DNA of 64,000 nucleotides from Amycolatopsis nigrescens CSC17Ta-90 (GTDB taxonomy: Bacteria; Actinomycetota; Actinomycetes; Mycobacteriales; Pseudonocardiaceae): the NCBI RefSeq assembly GCF_000384315.1, contig NZ_ARVW01000001.1, forward strand, positions 6,617,001 to 6,681,000, given 5' to 3'. This document shows positions 15,664 through 25,500 of the stretch, piece by piece. Position 1 is the stretch's first letter. Each line of letters begins with the position of its first letter. The notes under the pieces were generated by a model that saw nothing but the letters and a program-made list of their open reading frames with translations, was not told where the DNA came from and did not search any database. The position numbers and the translations under genes are program-made.

Positions 15664-16885
15664 GCACCGCTGGATCGACGAGAGGTTCGGGGCGGGTTGT
15701 GTAGGTGCGGCCGGTCGGAGTCGTGACGGTGAGGTCGGCGGTGTCCGGGTCGAAGTCGAAGGTCCAGCCGGGTTGGTCTTTCAGCCGGTGGTGGTAGCGG
15801 CATAGGCAGCAGAGGTTGTGCTCGCAGGTCTGGCCATCGGCGGACCAGGCGGTGCAGTGGTCGGTGTCGCACCGCTGGGCGGGGCGGTTGCAGCCGGGGG
15901 CGCGGCAGGTGCGGTCGCGGACTTGGACCAACTCGGCCAGGTCGGCGGGTGGCCGGTAGCGAGTCCGGCCGACATCCCGGACGGTGCCGGACACCGGATC
16001 AGTGAGAACCTTCCGCCAGATCGAGTCGGGCTGGTTCATGAGGTGGCGGCCGATCTCGCCTGGGATGGGGCCGTGACCGACCAGCTCGCAGCCGTCTTCT
16101 CGGAGGCCGAGGGCGGTGTCGAGGGGGATGTGGATGAACACCTGAGCGGCCACACCATCGATACCGCCATGCTGACCGAGCAGCAACTCGGTGAACATAT
16201 CCGCGCGAAGCTGGTCCATGGTGCGCGACTCATCCCGGGTGTGGAGCTTGCGGGCCAGAGCATCCACCCGGGCATACACCGCCGCGGCGATCTCGGCGGG
16301 CAGATACGCCCAGAGCGAGGCCATCGCATCCGGCTCGTGGATCAGCTCCACCTTCCGATCCAGCCGACGAGCCGCAGCACGAGTCTTCTGCCCCTCAGGA
16401 TCCAACCCAGCCACCACGTGCGTCACCGCCTTACGCCAATTCGACGGACTCTTCTGACCAATCCGCTCCGCCAGCAAACGATCCGCCTCACCCACCAACT
16501 CATCCGGTAAAACAGCGATACCATCGAACGCCTGGCGGGCCTTACCGATATCCAGCTCACCCGCCTCCATCGCCGCCAACAAACACGGCAACCGGCTCAC
16601 CAACGCCACCGACAAAGCCACCCGAGTCGCAGTAGCTTCACGCGACAACCGCAGCTCCGGCGCCAGCTCATCCACCACCGACCGCACCCCACCTCGAACA
16701 GCGGAAAACCGTGCGATAAAACGAACTTCCACCGCATCCAACTGACACCGCAACCGGCGAGAAGCCACCACGGCAGCCACCGACCCAGCGTCATCGAACC
16801 CGTCGATCGCCTCCGCGGACAACCCGAAAAACCGAGACGGCGACAACACCTCATCACCAGGCTCCGGACCCAAACTACGTAACAT
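15626..16885 (-). CDS. DUF222 / HNH endonuclease-like protein (13E12 repeat family)
   Basis: The 419-residue protein has an N-terminal DUF222 helical region (about 20-300) and a C-terminal HNH domain. In the latter, CRAPGC is followed by CDTDHCTAWSADG, then CEHNLCCLCRYHHRLK, giving the Cys pairs and the D-H, N and H of an HNH nuclease. Family members are abundant, multicopy and of uncertain function in actinobacteria (mycobacterial 13E12 elements), and are suspected selfish or mobile nucleases. The start at ATG 16885 follows AGGGGG. Base composition drops in the 5-prime half and upstream flank, and the 3-prime end is duplicated outward in tandem (14868-15663). Both suggest a mobile or recently acquired element. 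The 134-bp gap to the next gene is AT-rich and presumably holds its promoter. Confidence 0.85.
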   Translation of the reverse strand: MLRSLGPEPGDEVLSPSRFFGLSAEAIDGFDDAGSVAAVVASRRLRCQLDAVEVRFIARFSAVRGGVRSVVDELAPELRLSREATATRVALSVALVSRLPCLLAAMEAGELDIGKARQAFDGIAVLPDELVGEADRLLAERIGQKSPSNWRKAVTHVVAGLDPEGQKTRAAARRLDRKVELIHEPDAMASLWAYLPAEIAAAVYARVDALARKLHTRDESRTMDQLRADMFTELLLGQHGGIDGVAAQVFIHIPLDTALGLREDGCELVGHGPIPGEIGRHLMNQPDSIWRKVLTDPVSGTVRDVGRTRYRPPADLAELVQVRDRTCRAPGCNRPAQRCDTDHCTAWSADGQTCEHNLCCLCRYHHRLKDQPGWTFDFDPDTADLTVTTPTGRTYTTRPEPLVDPAVPSSKNDDEPPPF

Positions 16886-17019
16886 GAAAACCCCCTAATA
16901 AAAACTATCCGTGCAACCCCAATAATACCCGAATGGCAGCATCGAAAACCCAGAATCACCCGAAAGGGAAAGCTATGCGTTTCGGAGTTTTAGATTGGTG
17001 CAGGGCGCCACGACGATCT

Positions 17020-17580
17020 TCATTCCCGTTCCCATTGGCCGGCCGTCGGCCCGAGCAGGTCCAGCATCGCCGTGCCGACGACAGGCAGCCCGTCCGGCGA
17101 GATCGGGTCGACCTCGAGCGCCCTGGCCAGATGGTCGCGGAGCACCAGGACGCCGAGTTGCATGGCGGTCAGCACGGCCGCGCGGGCCTTGACGTCACCA
17201 CGGTCTTCGCCGAGCCGCTCGCCGGCGAGGATGACCAGATCGTCGAAGAGCGCACCGGCGGCGGGAGAGTTGTCGGACAGCGCGCGTGCCAGGTAACGCA
17301 GCCGGGCCGGTGCGGCGCGGTAGACGGAGTCGACTCCGTGCTGCCGGTGGATGAACTCGATCACGTACTCGTCGCAGGCGGCCCGCAGGGCGTCCTTGGT
17401 GCGAAAGTGGTGCTGCACCAAGGCAGGCGACACTTCCGCGGCCTCCGCGATGCCCCGGATCGTGGTTCCGGCGTACCCTCGCTCGGCGAACTGGGCGAGC
17501 GCGGCGTCCCTGATCCGCGCCCGCGCGGTCAGGTCGTCCCAGCGTTCGTCCCGTCCCTCTGGGGGCACCGCAGCAGCCAT
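17020..17580 (-). CDS. TetR-family transcriptional regulator
   Basis: The 186-residue protein has a TetR helix-turn-helix at residues 20-65 (RIRDAALAQFAERGYAGTTIRGIAEAAEVSPALVQHHF) and a divergent C-terminal helical domain ending in LLGPTAGQWERE. It is divergent from the MenE-like ligase gene, with 90 bp between starts and a near-perfect 16-bp palindrome (17610-17625) between them. It therefore probably represses itself and perhaps the ligase. The ligand is unknown. Confidence 0.85.
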   Translation of the reverse strand: MAAAVPPEGRDERWDDLTARARIRDAALAQFAERGYAGTTIRGIAEAAEVSPALVQHHFRTKDALRAACDEYVIEFIHRQHGVDSVYRAAPARLRYLARALSDNSPAAGALFDDLVILAGERLGEDRGDVKARAAVLTAMQLGVLVLRDHLARALEVDPISPDGLPVVGTAMLDLLGPTAGQWERE

Positions 17581-17609
17581 GCCCGGATGTTAGCCGTCCC
17601 ACCAGCGAA

Positions 17610-17625
17610 CTGTGCAGCTGTACAG
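17610..17625. promoter_or_regulatory. Near-perfect palindrome, candidate TetR operator
   Basis: CTGTGCAGCTGTACAG reads the same on both strands except for one symmetric mismatch. It lies between the divergent tetR (start 17580) and ligase (start 17671) genes, where a TetR dimer site would be expected. Confidence 0.5.
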
Positions 17626-17670
17626 CCGTGGAACTAGTCTGGGCGGCGGTCCGATCGAGAGGAAGTGCCG

Positions 17671-18786
17671 ATGCTCGTCCAGCGTTGCGACGGCTCACCC
17701 GCGTCGGTGCACCGGCTGTCCGACGCGGTGGCCGCCGCGCTGCGGGGCGCGGACACCGTGCTGCCGCTGGGGAACGACGACTCCCCGCTCCTCGCCGACG
17801 CCGGGCAACCCCCATCGGGTACCGCGGTGGTGATCGCCACCTCGGGGTCCACCGGGAAACCCAAGGGCGTACTGCTTTCCGGCGCGGCGCTGCGGGCCTC
17901 CGCGAGCGCGACGCACGCCAGGCTCGGCGGGCCCGGCCGGTGGCTGCTGGCGCTGCCCGCCCAGCACGTGGCCGGGTTGCAGGTGCTGGTCCGTTCCCTG
18001 CTCGCCGGGGTCGCGCCCGCGGTGTACGACCTCGGTGACGGGTTCGAGCCGGAGCGGTTCCGCGCGGAGGGCTGCCGGTACACCGCGCTGGTGCCGACCC
18101 AGCTGGTCCGGCTGCTCGACGCCGGCGGCAGCGGGCTGGCGGCGCTGCGCGAGTTCGATGCGGTCCTGCTCGGGGGCGCGAGCACGCCGCCGGAACTGCG
18201 CGCCAGGGCCGAGGAGGCAGGGGTCCGGGTGGTGACCACCTACGGCATGAGCGAAACCGCCGGCGGCTGCGTTTACGACGGCGTGCCGCTGGACGGGGTC
18301 CGGGTGCGGGTGGCCGCCGAGAACGGGTCCGGACCGCTGGAACTGGGCGGGCCGACCTTGGCGACCGGCTACCTCGGTCAGCCGGAGCTGACCGGCCGGG
18401 TGTTCGCCGACGGCTGGTTCCGCACCGGCGACCTCGGCAGGCTGACCGAGCACGGCCGGGTGCAGGTGCTCGGCCGAGCCGACGACGTGATCATCACCGG
18501 TGGGGTGAAGGTGGCCCCCGAGGTGGTCGAGCGGGCGTTGCGGGCGCAGCCGGGAGTCCGGGACGCCTGCGTGGTCGGGGTGCCCGACGACGAATGGGGC
18601 CAGGTGGTCGGTGCGGTCGTGGTGGCAGGCGCACCGTTCGATCGAGACGCGCTGCTGGCCGGGGTCCGGGCCGCGCTCGGCGGCCCGGCCACCCCGAAGA
18701 TCCTGCGTGCGCTGGACGTGCTTCCGTTGCGCGGCATCGGTAAACCGGACCGGCAGGCGGTCCGGCGGCTGCTCGGCCCGAGCTGA
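17671..18786 (+). CDS. menE: o-Succinylbenzoate-CoA ligase-like enzyme (MenE type)
   Basis: The 371-residue protein is short for an adenylate-forming ligase, as MenE enzymes of actinobacteria are. It has IATSGSTGKPKGV, LPAQHVAGLQVLVRSL, TYGMSETAGGCVYDG, the hinge FRTGDLGRL followed by GRADDVIITGGVKVAPEVVE, and the C-terminal catalytic Lys in GIGKPDR. This matches menaquinone biosynthesis OSB-CoA synthetase (EC 6.2.1.26). No other men genes are in view, so the assignment rests on sequence style alone. ATG 17671 is six bases after GAGAGGAA; the GTG at 17665 is too close to that site. Alternative: a small aryl-CoA ligase of another pathway. Confidence 0.72.
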   Translation: MLVQRCDGSPASVHRLSDAVAAALRGADTVLPLGNDDSPLLADAGQPPSGTAVVIATSGSTGKPKGVLLSGAALRASASATHARLGGPGRWLLALPAQHVAGLQVLVRSLLAGVAPAVYDLGDGFEPERFRAEGCRYTALVPTQLVRLLDAGGSGLAALREFDAVLLGGASTPPELRARAEEAGVRVVTTYGMSETAGGCVYDGVPLDGVRVRVAAENGSGPLELGGPTLATGYLGQPELTGRVFADGWFRTGDLGRLTEHGRVQVLGRADDVIITGGVKVAPEVVERALRAQPGVRDACVVGVPDDEWGQVVGAVVVAGAPFDRDALLAGVRAALGGPATPKILRALDVLPLRGIGKPDRQAVRRLLGPS

Positions 18787-18795
18787 CCGGCAGCG

Positions 18796-19662
18796 TCACC
18801 AGCGGACGGCGGCGAAGTCCACCGGCTGTGGCTGCAGCTCGGCCGTGCGCGCCGCCAATGCGCGCAGGCGCCTGCGCATTTCCGCGGCGGGCAGCCGTTT
18901 GCGGTCACCGTGTCCTGGCAGCAGCCATTCGAAGGTCAGCCGGTCCACCGACCTTGCCAGGGAGGTGGCCAGCTCGGCCACCGAGTACCAGGTGACGCTT
19001 TCGGCTATCTCGACATCGCCGCTTGTCCTCGACCAGTAGAAGCTGTCGCCGCTGAAGCAGTACTTGTCGTCGACGACGTAAAGCACGCTTCCTTCGGTGT
19101 GCCCCGGCAACGGGTGCGCCATCACCCCTTCGGCGACTTCGACCGGCTCGATACCGCGCAGGATCTGGTCGGCGTCGGGACGGGAGTCCAGATCGCCCTC
19201 GTGGATCCAGAGCCGGGCACCGAGCCGGTCGGCGAACTGCCGCCCGTGCGCGGCATGGTCCCGGTGCGTCAGGAAAACGTCGGTCACCGGACCGAACTCT
19301 TCGTACCGCGCGGCCAGCCGTTCGTTCCAGCGCGGGGTGTCGATCAGCACGTTCCCGGCCCCGCGGGTGAGCAGGTAGGAGTTCGCGCCCGCGGTCTGCG
19401 TGGAGTTGTGCCCGCACAGGTAGACCCCTTCGTCCAGGCGGAACGGGAAGGGATCTGCGGCCTGGTCCAGCGGGCCGTCGGTGCGCCGGACCGACCTCGT
19501 GTGACAGGCGTGCGCGGCAAGGTGCAGAAGGTCGGTCTCGGCTCGGTCGCGCGGCTGCCGGAGGACCTCGGAGCGGCCGTCGACCTCTCCGATCAGCCCG
19601 GGCGCGAGCTGCCGCGCGACATCACAGTTGGTGCAGCGATCGTCCACGTACCAGTCTGACAT
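18796..19662 (-). CDS. MBL-fold hydrolase with N-terminal Cys motif (ferredoxin-like/MBL family)
   Basis: The 288-residue protein starts MSDWYVDDRCTNCDVARQL, a CxxC segment like a remnant ferredoxin domain, followed by an MBL fold. The latter has ANSYLLT, VLIDTPRW, the metal loop FLTHRDHAAHG, HPLPGHTEGSVLYV, FSGDSFYWSR and LLPGHGDRK. The canonical HxHxDH metal motif is altered to HRDHAAH; related ferredoxin-MBL proteins carry similarly modified loops. This could be a metal-dependent thioester or lactone hydrolase or a redox enzyme; function is not established. It is convergent with the MenE-like gene (9 bp apart). ATG 19662 is chosen because it begins the conserved region, with AAGAA in front. 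Confidence 0.75.
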   Translation of the reverse strand: MSDWYVDDRCTNCDVARQLAPGLIGEVDGRSEVLRQPRDRAETDLLHLAAHACHTRSVRRTDGPLDQAADPFPFRLDEGVYLCGHNSTQTAGANSYLLTRGAGNVLIDTPRWNERLAARYEEFGPVTDVFLTHRDHAAHGRQFADRLGARLWIHEGDLDSRPDADQILRGIEPVEVAEGVMAHPLPGHTEGSVLYVVDDKYCFSGDSFYWSRTSGDVEIAESVTWYSVAELATSLARSVDRLTFEWLLPGHGDRKRLPAAEMRRRLRALAARTAELQPQPVDFAAVRW

Positions 19663-19843
19663 TTCTTGCACGATTCTTTCCCCGTTCTTTGGCGTCCTGC
19701 TTTCAGGAATAGCACGGAACGGTCGGGCGAGGTAAGCGGATTTGGGGGTTGACTTCGCTGGAAATCCTAGTCTCCGGCGTGGGGGAAACCTTTGGGTGGG
19801 ATTGGGTTTTGGTATTGTTTCGCGGGTTGTGGTCGCCTTCCCT

Positions 19844-19940
19844 AACGTGGAACTCGCCGATCCCCAACGTTCGACTCGCCCGGCGCGAATGCAGAACTGC
19901 GCGAGTTCCACGTTCGGGCACCGCGAGTCCCACATTGGGG
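19844..19940. repeat. Inverted ACTCGC-type repeat cluster, possible terminator
   Basis: AACGTGGAACTCGC at 19844-19857 is perfectly complementary to 19901-19914. Between and after these are variant units (AACGTTCGACTCGCC; GCGAGTCCCACATTGG). The same unit family fills 14880-15470. It lies directly after the stop of the MFS gene, so the folded RNA may terminate its transcript. The rest of 19663-19843 shows no coding signal. Confidence 0.7.
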
Positions 19941-21353
19941 TTACGTTTGGGGGCGTGGGGTCATGAGGGTGGCGGTGAGGGCGGTGGCGGCGATGAGGGC
20001 GGCGGCGATCCAGTAGGAGTGCTGGGCGGCTTGGTGGGCGGAGGGTGGTGTCGCGGTGCCGAGGGTGCGAAAGAACACGCTGCCCAGCAGGGCGATGCCC
20101 AGGGTGCTGCCGAGTTGCTGGACGGCGTTGAGCAGGCCGGCGGCCGAGCCTGTCTCGTGTGGACGGACGTGGTGGAGGGCCGCGGTGAAGAACGGGGTGG
20201 CGAACAGGCCCTGGCCGAGGCCGCAGAGGGTGAGGGCGGCGAGCAGTGGCCAGGGGTAGCTCGTGGGGGAAGTGCCGGCGTAGACGGCGATCGCGGCGAG
20301 CATGCCGATGACCAGGACGGCGAGTCCGGCGAGCATGACGCGCGATCCGTAGCGGGGCACCAGATGCGCGCCCGCGATCCAGGAGGACACGGCGAGTCCG
20401 CAGGACCACGGCACCAGGGTGAGGCCGGCGGTCAGCACGTCGGCGTGCAGGCCGAGTTGTAGCTGAAGCACCACGATCGGCATCAGGCCGTTGATCGCCG
20501 CGAAGAACAGGGTCGAACTCGCCAGTGCGGCGGGGAAACCGCGGTTGCCGAACAGGCTCGGCTCGACCAGGGGACTGCGGCCGCGACGGGCGCTGCCGCG
20601 CTGGTGAAAACCGAACACCACCAGTACCGCGACGCCCGCGCCGAGTCCGGCCGAGGTCCAAGTCCAGGAGGCGCCGCCTTCGATGAGCGGGTAGACGATC
20701 AGCCCGCTGCCGAGCACCACCAGCGCCGTGCCGGTGAGGTCGAGTCCCGGCCGGCGCACCGCGCGGTCCTCGCGCATCAGCGGGGTCGCGGCCAGCACGG
20801 CGAGCCCGAGCGGGACGTTGACCAGGAACACCGCCCGCCAGGACGAGCCGAGCAGGTCGGCGTGGGTCAGCACCCCGCCGAGCACCGGCCCGCAGACCGC
20901 GGCGAGGCCCATCACCGGCCCGATACCGCCTAGCGCTCTGGCCAGCTCGTCGCCGTCGAACATGCCGCGGATCAGGCCGAAGGTCTGCGGAATGACCAGT
21001 GCGGCCGCGGCGCCCTGCACGGCCCTCGCGGTGATCAGCATCCCGGCCGACGCGGCGAGCGCGCAGCACAGTGAAGCCAGCACGAACCCGGCGACACCGA
21101 GCTGGAAGACCCGTTTGCGGCCGGCGATGTCGCCGAGTCGCCCGCCGGTGATCAGCAGGACCGCGAACGGCAGCGTGTACGCGGCGCTGAACCACTGGAT
21201 GTCGGATTCGGCGCCGCCAAGGTCCAGGTGCATCACCGGCGCGGCGACCTGCACGATCGTCGCGTCGAGCAGGTTCATCGCCTCCGCGACCAGCAGGATC
21301 GCCAGCGCGGCCCACCGCCAGCGGTAGCGCACGGCCGTCGTGTTCTCCGGCAT
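19941..21353 (-). CDS. MFS drug exporter, DHA2 (EmrB/QacA) family, 14-TM
   Basis: The 470-residue protein has about 14 hydrophobic segments. DHA2 motifs are LLDATIVQVAAPVM in helix 1, GGRLGDIAGRKRVFQLG between helices 2 and 3, RAVQGAAAALVIPQTFGLI in helix 4 and PVLGGVL (motif C) in helix 5. It should export small hydrophobic molecules or antibiotics by proton antiport. ATG 21353 follows GAGAGGAAGG; the frame is open further upstream. It is divergent from an Lrp/AsnC-type gene 142 bp away, which may regulate it. Confidence 0.87.
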   Translation of the reverse strand: MPENTTAVRYRWRWAALAILLVAEAMNLLDATIVQVAAPVMHLDLGGAESDIQWFSAAYTLPFAVLLITGGRLGDIAGRKRVFQLGVAGFVLASLCCALAASAGMLITARAVQGAAAALVIPQTFGLIRGMFDGDELARALGGIGPVMGLAAVCGPVLGGVLTHADLLGSSWRAVFLVNVPLGLAVLAATPLMREDRAVRRPGLDLTGTALVVLGSGLIVYPLIEGGASWTWTSAGLGAGVAVLVVFGFHQRGSARRGRSPLVEPSLFGNRGFPAALASSTLFFAAINGLMPIVVLQLQLGLHADVLTAGLTLVPWSCGLAVSSWIAGAHLVPRYGSRVMLAGLAVLVIGMLAAIAVYAGTSPTSYPWPLLAALTLCGLGQGLFATPFFTAALHHVRPHETGSAAGLLNAVQQLGSTLGIALLGSVFFRTLGTATPPSAHQAAQHSYWIAAALIAATALTATLMTPRPQT

Positions 21354-21495
21354 CGGCCTTCCTCTCCCCATGGCGCCCCACGCCGGGTCCGCCTGTTCGC
21401 TGCCGAGCCTGCTGACGGCCACGCGGTGTTTCCACCCACCGGGGAAAGTTGGACAATATGTTCCACACGGCCGGCCTTCAGTGAGGAAACTTCAC

Positions 21496-22449
21496 GTGCT
21501 CGACGATCTCGACCGCGGTCTTGTCCACGCGCTGCACCTCGACGGCCGGGCGCCGTTCAGCCGGATCGCCGGCGCACTCGGGGTGTCCACCCAGACCGTG
21601 GCCCGCCGCTACCGGCGGCTGCGCACCGACGCGGGGCTGCGGGTGGTCGGGCTGGCCGACCCGCACCGGCCAGGTCAGGCGCGCTGGCTGGCCCGGCTCA
21701 CCGCGAGCCCGCACACCGCGCAGAAGCTGGCCAACGCGCTCGCCCGGCGGGCCGACACGTCCTGGGTGAAGCTCGCCTCCGGCGGCACCGAGATCATCGT
21801 GGTGGTGGACACCCCGACCGGTGTCGCGAGCAGCAATGCACTGCTGCTGCACGACATTCCCCGCACCAGCGGCATCACCGCGGTCTCCGCGCACTACCTG
21901 CTGCACACCTATCTCGGCGGGCCCACCACCTGGAGCGGCCGCGTCAGCACCCTCACCGAACGGCAGCAGCAGGAGCTGGCACCTCGGATCGAGGCGACTC
22001 CACGGCGTGCACTGGCCGAGTCCGACCACAAGCTGCTGAGCGCGCTCGGCCGGGACGGCCGGCTGAGCAACGCGGACCTCGCGGCGGCCACCGGCTGGTC
22101 ACCGGCCACCGTGGCGCGCCGGCTGGCCGAACTCCAGGCGAGCGGCGAAATCTTCTTCGACGTGGAGATCGAGGCCGCGGTATACGGGGCCACCACCGAG
22201 GCGCAGCTCTGGATGTCGGTCGTCCCGGCGCAGCTCGACCGGGTCGCCGGCACCCTGGCCCGGCACGACGAACTCACCTTCGTGGCCGCCACCACCGGGT
22301 CCACCAACCTGGTCGCGCACGCCCTGTGCGCCGACCCCGCCGCGCTGCACCACTACCTCACGCACCGCCTCGGCACCCTCGATGCCATTCGCAGCCTCGA
22401 AACCGCTCCGGTACTGCGCACGGTGAAAGCAGCCGGTGCCCACAAATAA
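21496..22449 (+). CDS. Lrp/AsnC-family regulator with two helix-turn-helix halves
   Basis: The 317-residue protein consists of two Lrp-like halves: LDDLDRGLVHALHLDGRAPF with STQTVARRYRRLR near the N-terminus, and a second winged helix, SDHKLLSALGRDGRLS with SPATVARRLAELQ, near residue 180. Each is followed by an alpha/beta RAM-like domain. This long double form is common in actinobacteria. GTG 21496 lies seven bases after GAGGAAAC. A quasi-palindrome GTTGGACAATATGTTCCAC (21449-21467) in the divergent gap to the MFS gene is a possible site. Ligand unknown; regulation of the exporter is inferred from position. Confidence 0.83.
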   Translation: MLDDLDRGLVHALHLDGRAPFSRIAGALGVSTQTVARRYRRLRTDAGLRVVGLADPHRPGQARWLARLTASPHTAQKLANALARRADTSWVKLASGGTEIIVVVDTPTGVASSNALLLHDIPRTSGITAVSAHYLLHTYLGGPTTWSGRVSTLTERQQQELAPRIEATPRRALAESDHKLLSALGRDGRLSNADLAAATGWSPATVARRLAELQASGEIFFDVEIEAAVYGATTEAQLWMSVVPAQLDRVAGTLARHDELTFVAATTGSTNLVAHALCADPAALHHYLTHRLGTLDAIRSLETAPVLRTVKAAGAHK

Positions 22450-22504
22450 CGGCACGTTCACGCGAAAGTGCGCCATTTACCAACTTCGTAACTCACATGG
22501 CGGA

Positions 22505-22533
22505 TTGTCACCTTTACTCAGCGTCGATACGTT
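22505..22533 (+). promoter_or_regulatory. Candidate promoter of the subtilisin gene
   Basis: TTGTCA (22505-22510), a 17-bp spacer and TACGTT (22528-22533) match the actinobacterial vegetative pattern, about 30 bp before the GTG start at 22566. Confidence 0.45.
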
Positions 22534-22565
22534 CCCGAGATCAGCACTAGGACGGGGAGGTACCG

Positions 22566-25500
22566 GTGCGAGTTTCCCGAGCACGACTCTGGCCGAAAGG
22601 CTTGGCAGCCGCCGTGGTGGCGGTACCGCTGGCCCTGGGCGGAGTCCAGACGGCACAGGCGGTGCAGGGCCCGCCGGCGCCAGGCCCCGATCGCGTCGAG
22701 TCGGTCACGCTGCTGACCGGTGACCGCGTTTTCCTCGACGAGGGCAGGCCGACCGGCAAGTTGCTGCCCGGCCCAGGGCGGGAACGGATCGGTTTCAGCA
22801 CCTTCCAGGCCGGTGGGCACAACTACGTGGTGCCCACCGACGCGGCCGCACTGGTCAACTCCGGCGCGCTGGACCCGCGGCTGTTCGACGTCAACGCCCT
22901 GCTCGCCAGCGGATACGGGGACGCCCAGCGGAACACCTTGCCGCTGATGGTCACCTACACCGGGCAGGCGCCACGGGCATTGACCACTTCGGGCGCCACC
23001 GTCACCCGTGAGCTGCCGAGCATCGGCGGCGCCGCGGTGCGCGCGGAAAAGGCCGCCGCCACCGGATTCTGGGCCGGGATCACCGGCAGGTCCGGCAACA
23101 TGACCACGCTGGGCTCCGGGATCAAGAAGGTCTGGCTCGACGGCGTCCGCCGGGCCGCGCTGGACAAGAGCGTGCCGCAGATCGGTGCCCCGGCCGCCTG
23201 GGAGGCCGGCTACACCGGCGAAGGCGTGAAGGTCGCGGTGCTGGACACCGGCGTGGACCAGACCCACCCCGACCTCGCCGACCGCGAGACCGCCGAGCAG
23301 AACTTCTCCGACGCCGCGGACAGCGTGGACCACTTCGGGCACGGCACGCACGTGGCTTCCACGATCGCCGGCACCGGCGCGAAGTCGGGCGGGAAGTACC
23401 GCGGGGTCGCCTACGATGCGCAGCTGATCGACGGGAAGGTGCTCAACGACGGCGGCTCCGGCGCGGAGTCCTGGATCATCGCCGGGTTGCAGTGGGCGGC
23501 CGAGCAGGGCGCCGACATCGCGAACCTGAGCCTCGGCGGCGGTGACACCCCCGAACTCGACCCGCTCGAGGAAGCGGTGAACGAACTTTCCGCCGAGCAC
23601 GGCACGCTCTTCGTCATCGCGGCCGGGAATTCCGGGCCCAGCAAGGGATCCGTCGGTTCCCCCGGCAGCGCGGACGCGGCGCTGACGGTCGGCGCGGTGG
23701 ACCGGGACAACGCCATCGCCCCGTTCTCCAGCCGCGGCCCGCGGGTCGGCGACGGCGCGATCAAGCCCGACATCACCGCGCCGGGAGTGGGCATCGTGGC
23801 CGCCCTGCACAGCGACGGCGTGATCGGGCCGCCGGTGGAGGAGGGCTACACCGCGCTGTCCGGCACGTCCATGGCGACTCCGCACGTGGCCGGCGCGGCG
23901 GCGTTGCTGGCGCAGCAGCATCCGGACCTCACCGGTCAGCAGCTCAAGGGCCTGCTCACCGCCTCGGCCAAGCCGACCGACGGACTGACCCCGTTCGACC
24001 AGGGTTCCGGCCGGGTCGACTCGGCCAAGGCGCTGACCCAGACCCTCACCAGCGCACCGAACTCGCTCGGCTTCGGTGTGCAGCAGTGGCCGCACGACGA
24101 CGACCAGCCGGTGACCAAGGAGGTCTCCTACACCAACAGCGGGACCGAGCCGGTCGAGCTGAACCTCGAGCTGGCGGCGACCGGGCCGGACGGCGCCCCC
24201 GCACCGGCCGGGGTGTTCGCGGTCTCGCCGTCGAAGCTCACCGTGCCCGCCGGCGGCAAGGCGAGCGCGAAGGTCGTCGGGGACACGAAAACGGCGCCGC
24301 TCGACGGCACGTACAGCGGAACGCTGATCGCGTCCGCCGGTGACGCCGCGGTGCGCACCCCGGTCGCGATCGACCGCGAGGTGGAGAGCTACGACCTCGA
24401 TCTGAACCTGCTCGACCGCGCGGGCGCGGCCACCGGCAACGGCCTGATCACACTGGCGAACATCGACACCGGCGAGGGTTTCCGACCGACCGCGCCCGAC
24501 GGGCACAGCACGGTTCGCCTGCCGAAGGGCCGGTATCTATTGCAGGGCATAGTGATTTCGGGTACCAACGAGAACCCGTCGTTCGATCTGCTGAACTATC
24601 CCGCGCTGACCGTCGGCGGCGACCTCACGGTGGATCTCGACGGGCGGCTCACCAAACCGGTGCTGGTCTCGCCGCCGAACAAGGCGGCGCAACTGTCCAT
24701 CGCGGACGTCTCGATCAAGCGCAGCAGCGGTGAGAAGAGCTTCGCGATCGGGTTCGCCCTGCTCGGCGGCGGCCGCACGGACATGATCGGTACCGCGCAC
24801 CTCGGCCCGGACCTGCCCCCGGCGGAACTCGTCTCACAGGTCAACACCCAGTGGAGCGTGGCGGATCCGGCCGAGAGCTACGGCCTGGCCTGGTACTCCT
24901 ACGGCCGGTCGCCGACCGGGTTCAGCAAGGACGTGCAGCCTTCCGAGGTCGCCAAGGTGCACGCGGCTTTCGGGCCCACCCGGCCGAACCTCACCGGCTA
25001 CTCCGGCGCCAGCCCGTCGCCGCATCTCCAGCAGGGCTTCGGCTGGGCGTCGCTCAACGAAGTGGCCATGCCAGGGGAGCGGACCGAGTTCTACAACGGT
25101 GACTCCGCGGACTGGAAGCGGATGCTGATGGTGCAGAAGGCCGGCACCTTCGAGCTGGACAGCAACCTGGAGAGCGCGCCGAAGAGCTACCAGGCCGGGC
25201 GCGAGTACTCGGAGGCGTTCAACCGGCCGGTGTTCGGCCCGGTGCTGCCGCGGACCGGGATGCCCGGTGAGTGGGTGTACCGGGACAAGGACCGGATCAA
25301 CGTGGCCACCCCGTTGTTCGGCGACGGCAACGGCAACAGCGGTTCGTCCGTTGTGGACACCGCATACACCAGGCTCTACCGCAACGGTGAGCTGGTCGGC
25401 GAAACCGACAGCGCCGGCGGCGGCCGGTTCGACGTCCCGCCGGAAGCGGCCGGGTACCGCCTGGTCACCGAGGCGGCCAGGAGCAACAGCGACCTGAGCA

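Noticed and set aside
15192..15872. Several 80-210 residue open frames in the repeat zone
   Set aside because: They run through duplicated non-coding repeats, and their only recognisable part is the copied tail of the HNH gene.
22518..24506. 662-residue minus-strand frame opposite the subtilisin
   Set aside because: Shadow of a gene with signal peptide and complete Asp-His-Ser triad on the plus strand.
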